From positions 310,001 through 374,000 of the forward strand of contig NW_027478874.1 in assembly GCF_051014685.1 (NCBI RefSeq): a stretch of 64,000 bases of DNA, in the 5' to 3' direction. The notes under the pieces were generated by a model. The model did no database searches, was not told the origin of the DNA, and worked only from the letters and a program-made list of their open reading frames with translations. The number at the start of each line of letters is the position of its first letter. Position 1 is the first letter of the stretch. A program made the translations under genes and the position numbers. This document shows positions 1 through 9,101 of the stretch, piece after piece. The stretch comes from Ptiloglossa arizonensis (lineage: Eukaryota > Arthropoda > Insecta > Hymenoptera > Colletidae).

Positions 1-60
1 ATTTTCGCAGTTCTGATGCTCGAAACGAATGACTAGAACGGCATAGGGGAGAAGTACGCA

Positions 61-77
61 TACCGTTGTAATCGGGC
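61..77 (+). other. CENP-B-box-like segment (conserved in the monomer)
   Basis: TACCGTTGTAATCGGGC, compared with the published mammalian CENP-B box YTTCGTTGGAARCGGGA, matches 12 of 17 positions and 7 of the 9 essential ones (CG, A and CGGG match; the leading TT does not). The right part, GTTGTAATCGGGCGAG, is nearly invariant across the array, while the bases just upstream are the most variable part of the monomer. Variants include GTTGTAAACGGG (248-251 region, 16.5 kb, 19.8 kb) and GAGGTAAACGGG (54.5, 60.3, 62.1 kb). Binding by a CENP-B or pogo-derived protein is speculative. Confidence 0.4.
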
Positions 78-110
78 GAGTTTCTACTTTCAGATGCAAC
101 AGAAATCATG

Positions 111-126
111 CGGATTGGTCAATCCG
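111..126. other. 16-bp dyad symmetry, CGGATTG-GT-CAATCCG
   Basis: Seven-base arms separated by GT, present in nearly every monomer at monomer positions 111-126. Dyads of this kind are common in centromeric satellites and can form cruciform or hairpin structures. It is followed after one base by the second palindrome TCGCGA (128-133). These two make up the best-conserved 25 bases of the monomer. Confidence 0.85.
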
Positions 127-127
127 T

Positions 128-133
128 TCGCGA
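128..133. other. TCGCGA palindrome, once per monomer
   Basis: Contained in GTTCGCGAGAT. It is present in almost all monomers, so the NruI sequence occurs as a 175-base ladder. Losses are few and inherited by blocks: TCTCGA at 23575, 26200 and 28825, CGTGAG in B/B* copies from 51.3 kb onward, CGCGTG in R and TTGCGA at about 55495 and 56720. Confidence 0.85.
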
Positions 134-161
134 GATATGGCCGTTTGGATGTAAGAAACGC

Positions 162-174
162 TTGAGAAACTCAA
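162..174. other. Short inverted repeat TTGAG-AAA-CTCAA
   Basis: Five-base arms around AAA near the end of each monomer, followed at once by AAAATTTT (173-180), itself a perfect 8-base palindrome spanning the monomer boundary. Most of the changes seen here (GAGGAACTC, GAGAATCTC, GAGAGACTC) fall in the loop and keep the arms. GAGAATCTC even lengthens them. The GAGAAAATC form, confined to about 50.5-52.6 kb and 60.4-62.2 kb, breaks one arm. Confidence 0.65.
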
Positions 175-175
175 A

Positions 176-526
176 ATTTTCGCAGTTCTGATGCTCGAAA
201 CGATTAACTAGAACGGCCTAGGGGAAAAGTGCGCATACTGTTGTAAACGGGCGAGTTTCTACTTTCAGATGCAACAGAAATTTTGCGGATTGATCAATCC
301 CTTCGCGAGATATGGCAGTTTGGAGATAAGAAACGCTTTGGAAAAATTCAAAATTTTCGCAGTTTTATGCTCGAAACGAATAACTAGAACGGCCCAGGGG
401 AAAAGTGCGCATACCGTTGTAATCGGGCGTGTTTCTAATTTCAAATGCAACAGAAATTTTGCGGATTGGTCAATCCGTTCGCGAGATGTGGCAGTTTGGA
501 GGTAAGAAGCGCTTGAGAAACTCAAA
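176..526 (+). repeat. Monomer pair P-Q with compensating small indels
   Basis: P runs from 176 to 352 (177 bases). Near its end it reads GGAAAAATTC where other copies have GGAAACTC, a net gain of two. Q runs from 353 to 526 (174 bases) and has lost one base, GTTTTATG in place of GTTCTGATG. The Q deletion is also present at 16627-16800 and 19951-20124, so it predates the duplications. The P insertion is private to this copy. Confidence 0.85.
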
Positions 527-1576
527 ATTTTCGCAGTTCTGATGCTCGAAACGAATAACTAGAAAGGCCTGGGGGAAAAGTACGCATGCCGTTGTAATCG
601 GGCGAGTTTCTACTTTCAGATGCAACAGAAATTTTGCGGATTGGTCAATCCGTTCGCGTGATATAGCAGTTTGGAGGTAAGGAACGCTTGAGGAACTCAA
701 AATTTTCGCAGTTCTGATGCTCGAAACGAATAACTAGAACGGCCTAGGGGATAACTACACCTACCGTTGCAATCGGGCGAGTTTCTACTTTCAGATGCAA
801 CAGAAATTTTGCGGATTGATCAATCCGTTCGCGAGATATGGAAGTTTGGAGATAAGAAACGCTTTAGAAACTCAAAATTTTCGCATTTCCGATGCGCGAA
901 ACGAATAACTAGAACGGCCCAGGAGAAAAGGGCGCATAACGTTGTAATCGGGCGACTTTCTACTTTCAAATGCAACAGAAATTTTGCGGATTGGTCAATC
1001 CGTTCGCGAGATATGGCAGTTTGGAGGTAAGAAACGCTTGAGAAACTCAAAATTTTCGCAGTTCTGATGCTCGAAACGAATGACTAGAACGGCCCAGGGG
1101 AAAACTACACATACCGTTGCAATCGGGCGAGTTTCTACTTTCAGATGCAACAGAAATTATGCGGATTGGTCAATCCGTTCGCGAGATATAGCCGTTTGGA
1201 TGTAAGAAACGCTTGAGAAACTCAAAATTTTCGCAGTTCTGATGCTCGAAACGAATGACTAGAACGGCCTAGGGGAAAACTACACCCAAAGTTGTAATCG
1301 GGCGAGTTTCTACTTTCAGATGCAACAGAAATTTTGCGGATTGGTCAATCCGTTCGCGAGATATGGCAGTTTGGAGGTAAGAAACGCTTGAGGAACTCAA
1401 AATTTTCGCAGTTCTGATGCTCGAAACGAATAACTAGAACGGCCTAGGGGAAAACTACTCCTACCGTTGTAATCGGGCGAGTTTCTACTTTCAGATGCAA
1501 CAGAAATTTGGCGGATCGATCAATCCGTTCGCGAGATATGGCAGTTTAGAGATAAGAAACGATTTAGAAACTCAAA
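527..1576 (+). repeat. 6-mer HOR R-S-T-U-V-F, copy 1 (1050 bp)
   Basis: Six monomers in the order R, S, T, U, V, F. The following 1050 bases repeat the same order with the same private variants, including GGGGATAACTACACC, GGAGAAAAGGGCGCATAACG, CACCCAAAGTTG and AAATTTGGCGG. It is a direct tandem duplication on top of the 175-bp period. Confidence 0.9.
812..827. other. Perfect 16-bp palindrome variant CGGATTGATCAATCCG
   Basis: In the S, W and Y families the central GT becomes AT, so the whole 16 bases are self-complementary and contain TGATCA. Examples besides this one are in the monomers starting at 17677, 18027, 34193, 42592, 45567, 50117-upstream Y and 57117-upstream W. P carries the inner 14 bases only, because its last base is C. 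F has GATCGATC instead, which breaks the symmetry by one pair. Confidence 0.85.
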
Positions 1577-2626
1577 ATTTTCGCAGTTCCGATGCTCGAA
1601 ACAAATAACTAGAACGGCCCAGGGGAAAAGTACGCATGCCGTTGTAATCGGGCGAGTTTCTACTTTCAGATGCAACAGAAATTTTGCGGATTGGTCAATC
1701 CGTTCGCGTGATATAGCAGTTTGGAGGTAAGGAACGCTTGAGGAACTCAAAATTTTCGCAGTTCTGATGCTCGAAACGAATAACTAGAACGGCCTAGGGG
1801 ATAACTACACCTACCGTTGCAATCGGGCGAGTTTCTACTTTCAGATGCAACAGAAATTTTGCGGATTGATCAATCCGTTCGCGAGATATGGAAGTTTGGA
1901 GATAAGAAACGCTTTAGAAACTCAAAATTTTCGCATTTCCGATGCGCGAAACGAATAACTAGAACGGCCCAGGAGAAAAGGGCGCATAACGTTGTAATCG
2001 GGCGACTTTCTACTTTCAAATGCAACAGAAATTTTGCGGATTGGTCAATCCGTTCGCGAGATATGGCAGTTTGGAGGTAAGAAACGCTTGAGAAACTCAA
2101 AATTTTCGCAGTTCTGATGCTCGAAACGAATGACTAGAACGGCCCAGGGGAAAACTACACATACCGTTGCAATCGGGCGAGTTTCTACTTTCAGATGCAA
2201 CAGAAATTATGCGGATTGGTCAATCCGTTCGCGAGATATAGCCGTTTGGATGTAAGAAACGCTTGAGAAACTCAAAATTTTCGCAGTTCTGATGCTCGAA
2301 ACGAATGACTAGAACGGCCTAGGGGAAAACTACACCCAAAGTTGTAATCGGGCGAGTTTCTACTTTCAGATGCAACAGAAATTTTGCGGATTGGTCAATC
2401 CGTTCGCGAGATATGGCAGTTTGGAGGTAAGAAACGCTTGAGGAACTCAAAATTTTCGCAGTTCTGATGCTCGAAACGAATAACTAGAACGGCCTAGGGG
2501 AAAACTACTCCTACCGTTGTAATCGGGCGAGTTTCTACTTTCAGATGCAACAGAAATTTGGCGGATCGATCAATCCGTTCGCGAGATATGGCAGTTTAGA
2601 GATAAGAAACGATTTAGAAACTCAAA
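1577..2626 (+). repeat. 6-mer HOR R-S-T-U-V-F, copy 2
   Basis: Second copy of the 1050-bp unit. Its first monomer (1577-1751) is a chimera: it begins like family G (TTCCGATGCTCG, AACAAATAAC, GGCCCAGG) and switches to family R after GGGGAAAAG (TACGCATGCC, CGCGTGATATAGCAG). This is the expected junction of an unequal exchange between a G and an R monomer. From the switch onward the two copies look the same by eye. Confidence 0.9.
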
Positions 2627-4901
2627 ATTTTCGCAGTTCCGATGCTCGAAACAAATAACTAGAACGGCCCAGGGGAAAAGTGCGCATACCGTTGTAATCG
2701 GGCGAGTTTCTACTTTCAGAAGCAACAGAAATTTTGCCGATTGGTCAATCCGTTCGCGAGATATGGCAGTTTGGAGGTAAGAAACGCTTGAGAAACTCAA
2801 AATTTTCGCAGTTGTGATGCTCGAAACGAATGACTAGAACGGCCTAGGGGAGAAGTACGCATACCGTTGTAATCGGGCGAGTTTCTACTTTCGGATGCAA
2901 CAGAAATCATGCGGATTGGTCAATCCGTTCGCGAGATATGGCCGTTTGGATGTAAGAAACGCTTGAGAAACTCAAAATTTTCGCAGTGCTGATGCTCGAA
3001 ACAAATAACTAGAACGGCCTAGGGGAAAACTACACCCACCGTTGTAATCGGGCGAGTTTCTACTTTCAGATGCAACAGAAATTTTGCGGATTGGTCAATC
3101 CGTTCGCGAGATATGGCAGTTTGGATGTAAGAAACGCTTGAGGAACTCAAAATTTTCGCAGTTCTGATGCTCGAAACGAATAACTAGAACGGCCTAGGGG
3201 AAAAGTGCGCATACCGTTGTAATCGGGCGAGTTTCTACTTTCAGAAGCAACAGAAATTTTGCGGATTGGTCAATCCGTTCGCGAGATATGGCAGTTTGGA
3301 GGTAAGAAACGCTTGAGAAACTCAAAATTTTCGCAGTTCTGATGCTCGAAACGAATGACTAGAACGGCCTAGGGGAGAAGTACGCATACCGTTGTAATCG
3401 GGCGAGTTTCTACTTTCAGAAGCAACAGAAATTTTGCGGATTGGTCAATCCGTTCGCGAGATATGGCAGTTTGGAGGTAAGAAACGCTTGAGAAACTCAA
3501 AATTTTCGCAGTTCTGATGCTCGAAACGAATGACTAGAACGGCCTAGGGGAGAAGTACGCATACCGTTGTAATCGGGCGAGTTTCTACTTTCAGATGCAA
3601 CAGAAATCATGCGGATTGGTCAATCCGTTCGCGAGATATGGCCGTTTGGATGTAAGAAACGCTTGAGAAACTCAAAATTTTCGCAGTGCTGATGCTCGAA
3701 ACAAATAACTAGAACGGCCTAGGGGAAAACTACACCCACCGTTGTAATCGGGCGAGTTTCTACTTTCAGATGCAACAGACATTTTGCGGATTGGTCAATC
3801 CGTTCGCGAGATATGGCAGTTTGGATGTAAGAAACGCTTGAGGAACTCAAAATTTTCGCAGTTCTGATGCTCGAAACGAATGACTAGAACGGCCTAGGGG
3901 AAAACTACACATACCGTTGCAATCGGGCGAGTTTCTACTTTCAGATGCAACAGAAATTATGCTGATTGGTCAATCCGTTCGCGAGATATAGCCGTTTGGA
4001 TGTAAGAAACGCTTGAGAAACTCAAAATTTTCGCAGTTCTGATGCTCGAAACGAATAACTAGAACGGCCTAGGGGAAAAGTGCGCATACCGTTGTAATCG
4101 GGCGAGTTTCTACTTTCAGAAGCAACAGAAATTTTGCGGATTGGTCAATCCGTTCGCGAGATATGGCAGTTTGGAGGTAAGAAACGCTTGAGAAACTCAA
4201 AATTTTCGCAGTTCTGATGCTCGAAACGAATGACTAGAACGGCCTAGGGGAGAAGTACGCATACCGTTGTAATCGGGCGAGTTTCTACTTTCAGAAGCAA
4301 CAGAAATTTTGCGGATTGGTCAATCCGTTCGCGAGATATGGCAGTTTGGAGGTAAGAAACGCTTGAGAAACTCAAAATTTTCGCAGTTCTGATGCTCGAA
4401 ACGAATGACTAGAACGGCCTAGGGGAGAAGTACGCATACCGTTGTAATCGGGCGAGTTTCTACTTTCAGATGCAACAGAAATCATGCGGATTGGTCAATC
4501 CGTTCGCGAGATATGGCCGTTTGGATGTAAGAAACGCTTGAGAAACTCAAAATTTTCGCAGTGCTGATGCTCGAAACAAATAACTAGAACGGCCTAGGGG
4601 AAAACTACACCCACCGTTGTAATCGGGCGAGTTTCTACTTTCAGATGCAACAGAAATTTTGCGGATTGGTCAATCCGTTCGCGAGATATGGCAGTTTGGA
4701 GGTAAGAAACGCTTGAGGAACTCAAAATTTTCGCAGTTCTGATGCTCGAAACGAATAACTAGAACGGCCTAGGGGAAAACTACTCCTACCGTTGTAATCG
4801 GGCGAGTTTCTACTTTCAGATGCAACAGAAATTTGGCGGATCGATCAATCCGTTCGCGAGATATGGCAGTTTAGAGATAAGAAACGATTTAGAAACTCAA
4901 A
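2627..4901 (+). repeat. 13-mer HOR G-A'-B-C-D-A-B-E-C-D-A-B-F
   Basis: Thirteen monomers (2275 bp) bounded by the diagnostic F-to-G step. G follows F at 2627 and again at 4902. The inner run A-B-C-D is repeated, and E (AAATTATGCTG) occurs once. Compared with the 11-mer at 7177-9101, this copy has the extra run D-A-B where the 11-mer has the single fused form D'. Confidence 0.82.
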
Positions 4902-7900
4902 ATTTTCGCAGTTCCGATGCTCGAAACAAATAACTAGAACGGCCCAGGGGAAAAGTGCGCATACCGTTGTAATCGGGCGAGTTTCTACTTTCAGAAGCAA
5001 CAGAAATTTTGCCGATTGGTCAATCCGTTCGCGAGATATGGCAGTTTGGATGTAAGAAACGCTTGAGGAACTCAAAATTTTCGCAGTTCTGATGCTCGAA
5101 ACGAATAACTAGAACGGCCTAGGGGAAAAGTGCGCATACCGTTGTAATCGGGCGAGTTTCTACTTTCAGAAGCAACAGAAATTTTGCGGATTGGTCAATC
5201 CGTTCGCGAGATATGGCAGTTTGGAGGTAAGAAACGCTTGAGAAACTCAAAATTTTCGCAGTTCTGATGCTCGAAACGAATGACTAGAACGGCCTAGGGG
5301 AGAAGTACGCATACCGTTGTAATCGGGCGAGTTTCTACTTTCAGAAGCAACAGAAATTTTGCGGATTGGTCAATCCGTTCGCGAGATATGGCAGTTTGGA
5401 GGTAAGAAACGCTTGAGAAACTCAAAATTTTCGCAGTTCTGATGCTCGAAACGAATGACTAGAACGGCCTAGGGGAGAAGTACGCATACCGTTGTAATCG
5501 GGCGAGTTTCTACTTTCAGATGCAACAGAAATCATGCGGATTGGTCAATCCGTTCGCGAGATATGGCCGTTTGGATGTAAGAAACGCTTGAGAAACTCAA
5601 AATTTTCGCAGTGCTGATGCTCGAAACAAATAACTAGAACGGCCTAGGGGAAAACTACACCCACCGTTGTAATCGGGCGAGTTTCTACTTTCAGATGCAA
5701 CAGAAATTTTGCGGATTGGTCAATCCGTTCGCGAGATATGGCAGTTTGGATGTAAGAAACGCTTAAGGAACTCAAAATTTTCGCAGTTCTGATGCTCGAA
5801 ACGAATAACTAGAACGGCCTAGGGGAAAAGTGCGCATACCGTTGTAATCGGGCGAGTTTCTACTTTCAGAAGCAACAGAAATTTTGCGGATTGGTCAATC
5901 CGTTCGCGAGATATGGCAGTTTGGAGGTAAGAAACGCTTGAGAAACTCAAAATTTTCGCAGTTCTGATGCTCGAAACGAATGACTAGAACGGCCTAGGGG
6001 AGAAGTACGCATACCGTTGTAATCGGGCGAGTTTCTACTTTCAGAAGCAACAGAAATTTTGCGGATTGGTCAATCCGTTCGCGAGATATGGCAGTTTGGA
6101 GGTAAGAAACGCTTGAGAAACTCAAAATTTTCGCAGTTCTGATGCTCGAAACGAATGACTAGAACGGCCTAGGGGAGAAGTACGCATACCGTTGTAATCG
6201 GGCGAGTTTCTACTTTCAGATGCAACAGAAATCATGCGGATTGGTCAATCCGTTCGCGAGATATGGCCGTTTGGATGTAAGAAACGCTTGAGAAACTCAA
6301 AATTTTCGCAGTGCTGATGCTCGAAACAAATAACTAGAACGGCCTAGGGGAAAAATACACCCACCGTTGTAATCGGGCGAGTTTCTACTTTCAGATGCAA
6401 CAGACATTTTGCGGATTGGTCAATCCGTTCGCGAGATATGGCAGTTTGGATGTAAGAAACGCTTGAGGAACTCAAAATTTTCGCAGTTCTGATGCTCGAA
6501 ACGAATGACTAGAACGGCCTAGGGGAAAACTACACATACCGTTGCAATCGGGCGAGTTTCTACTTTCAGATGCAACAGAAATTATGCTGATTGGTCAATC
6601 CGTTCGCGAGATATAGCCGTTTGGATGTAAGAAACGCTTGAGAAACTCAAAATTTTCGCAGTTCTGATGCTCGAAACGAATAACTAGAACGGCCTAGGGG
6701 AAAAGTGCGCATACCGTTGTAATCGGGCGAGTTTCTACTTTCAGAAGCAACAGAAATTTTGCGGATTGGTCAATCCGTTCGCGAGATATGGCAGTTTGGA
6801 GGTAAGAAACGCTTGAGAAACTCAAAATTTTCGCAGTTCTGATGCTCGAAACGAATGACTAGAACGGCCTAGGGGAGAAGTACGCATACCGTTGTAATCG
6901 GGCGAGTTTCTACTTTCAGATGCAACAGAAATTTTGCGGATTGGTCAATCCGTTCGCGAGATATGGCAGTTTGGAGGTAAGAAACGCTTGAGGAACTCAA
7001 AATTTTCGCAGTTCTGATGCTCGAAACGAATAACTAGAACGGCCTAGGGGAAAACTACTCCTACCGTTGTAATCGGGCGAGTTTCTACTTTCAGATGCAA
7101 CAGAAATTTGGCGGATCGATCAATCCGTTCGCGAGATATGGCAGTTTAGAGATAAGAAACGATTTAGAAACTCAAAATTTTCGCAGTTCCGATGCTCGAA
7201 ACAAATAACTAGAACGGCCCAGGGGAAAAGTGCGCATACCGTTGTAATCGGGCGAGTTTCTACTTTCAGAAGCAACAGAAATTTTGCCGATTGGTCAATC
7301 CGTTCGCGAGATATGGCAGTTTGGAGGTAAGAAACGCTTGAGAAACTCAAAATTTTCGCAGTTGTGATGCTCGAAACGAATGACTAGAACGGCCTAGGGG
7401 AGAAGTACGCATACCGTTGTAATCGGGCGAGTTTCTACTTTCAGATGCAACAGAAATCATGCGGATTGGTCAATCCGTTCGCGAGATATGGCCGTTTGGA
7501 TGTAAGAAACGCTTGAGAAACTCAAAATTTTCGCAGTGCTGATGCTCGAAACAAATAACTAGAACGGCCTAGGGGAAAACTACACCCACCGTTGTAATCG
7601 GGCGAGTTTCTACTTTCAGATGCAACAGAAATTTTGCGGATTGGTCAATCCGTTCGCGAGATATGGCAGTTTGGATGTAAGAAACGCTTGAGGAACTCAA
7701 AATTTTCGCAGTTCTGATGCTCGAAACGAATAACTAGAACGGCCTAGGGGAAAAGTGCGCATACCGTTGTAATCGGGCGAGTTTCTACTTTCAGAAGCAA
7801 CAGAAATTTTGCGGATTGGTCAATCCGTTCGCGAGATATGGCAGTTTGGAGGTAAGAAACGCTTGAGAAACTCAAAATTTTCGCAGTTCTGATGCTCGAA

Positions 7901-9101
7901 ACGAATGACTAGAACGGCCTAGGGGAGAAGTACGCATACCGTTGTAATCGGGCGAGTTTCTACTTTCAGAAGCAACAGAAATTTTGCGGATTGGTCAATC
8001 CGTTCGCGAGATATGGCAGTTTGGAGGTAAGAAACGCTTGAGAAACTCAAAATTTTCGCAGTTCTGATGCTCGAAACGAATGACTAGAACGGCCTAGGGG
8101 AGAAGTACGCATACCGTTGTAATCGGGCGAGTTTCTACTTTCAGATGCAACAGAAATCATGCGGATTGGTCAATCCGTTCGCGAGATATGGCCGTTTGGA
8201 TGTAAGAAACGCTTGAGAAACTCAAAATTTTCGCAGTGCTGATGCTCGAAACAAATAACTAGAACGGCCTAGGGGAAAAATACACCCACCGTTGTAATCG
8301 GGCGAGTTTCTACTTTCAGATGCAACAGACATTTTGCGGATTGGTCAATCCGTTCGCGAGATATGGCAGTTTGGATGTAAGAAACGCTTGAGGAACTCAA
8401 AATTTTCGCAGTTCTGATGCTCGAAACGAATGACTAGAACGGCCTAGGGGAAAACTACACATACCGTTGCAATCGGGCGAGTTTCTACTTTCAGATGCAA
8501 CAGAAATTATGCTGATTGGTCAATCCGTTCGCGAGATATAGCCGTTTGGATGTAAGAAACGCTTGAGAAACTCAAAATTTTCGCAGTTCTGATGCTCGAA
8601 ACGAATAACTAGAACGGCCTAGGGGAAAAGTGCGCATACCGTTGTAATCGGGCGAGTTTCTACTTTCAGAAGCAACAGAAATTTTGCGGATTGGTCAATC
8701 CGTTCGCGAGATATGGCAGTTTGGAGGTAAGAAACGCTTGAGAAACTCAAAATTTTCGCAGTTCTGATGCTCGAAACGAATGACTAGAACGGCCTAGGGG
8801 AGAAGTACGCATACCGTTGTAATCGGGCGAGTTTCTACTTTCAGATGCAACAGAAATTTTGCGGATTGGTCAATCCGTTCGCGAGATATGGCAGTTTGGA
8901 GGTAAGAAACGCATGAGGAACTCAAAATTTTCGCAGTTCTGATGCTCGAAACGAATAACTAGAACGGCCTAGGGGAAAACTACTCCTACCGTTGTAATCG
9001 GGCGAGTTTCTACTTTCAGATGCAACAGAAATTTGGCGGATCGATCAATCCGTTCGCGAGATATGGCAGTTTAGAGATAAGAAACGATTTAGAAACTCAA
9101 A
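4902..9101 (+). repeat. 4.2-kb super-repeat, copy 1 (13-mer + 11-mer)
   Basis: 24 monomers: G-C-D-A-B-C-D-A-B-E-C-D'-F (4902-7176) and then G-A'-B-C-D-A-B-E-C-D'-F (7177-9101). The first G is a chimera: its 3' part carries GATGTAAG and GAGGAACTC, as in family B. The same chimera opens the next copy at 9102, exactly 4200 bases later, so the pair of HORs was duplicated as one unit. Differences between copies are few, for example GCTTAAGG at about 5761 against GCTTGAGG at 9961. Confidence 0.85.

Larger units (their letters stand above)
1..175 (+). repeat. Representative monomer (family A) defining the register
   Basis: This copy sets the coordinates used in the other entries. Landmarks are GAATGAC at 27-33, the CENP-B-box-like segment at 61-77, the conserved GTTTCTACTTTCAGATGC stretch at 80-97, the dyad at 111-126, TCGCGA at 128-133, the TTGAG/CTCAA inverted repeat at 162-174, and AAAATTTT across the boundary with the next monomer at 173-180. 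It carries the variant GGCATAGG, where most copies have GGCCTAGG. Only the copies starting at 16277 and 19601 share this variant, which ties those three places together. Confidence 0.95.
1..1401 (+). repeat. Block A-P-Q-R-S-T-U-V, copy 1
   Basis: Eight monomers in a fixed order that recurs at 16277-17676 and, without the last monomer, at 19601-20822. Shared private marks are GGCATAGG (A), GTTGTAAACGGG and AATCCCTTCGCG (P), GCAGTTTTATGCTCG and TCTAATTTCAAATG (Q), AGAAAGGCCTGGGGG and CGCGTGATATAGCAG (R), ATATGGAAG (S), GCATTTCCGATGCGCG with GGGCGCATAACG (T) and GGCCCAGG plus CTACACATACC (U). The monomers differ more from each other than those in other regions. The block may be an older or less homogenised segment dispersed by long-range duplication. 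Confidence 0.88.

Noticed and set aside
470..700. Minus-strand open frame of 76 codons starting MSSSSVPYLQTA, recurring with small changes at about 30 places up to 58865
   Set aside because: It arises from particular pairs of satellite monomers. The 175-bp unit is not a multiple of three, so the frame shifts in each monomer and stops exist in most copies. There is no ribosome-binding or promoter context, and variation follows monomer families, not codon positions.
767..1030. Plus-strand open frames of 73-87 codons (MRIDQSVREIWQF..., MQSGEFLLSDA...)
   Set aside because: They lie in the same monomer pairs on the opposite strand as the frames above. Both strands being open in the same DNA is a product of the base composition and repeat, not of coding.
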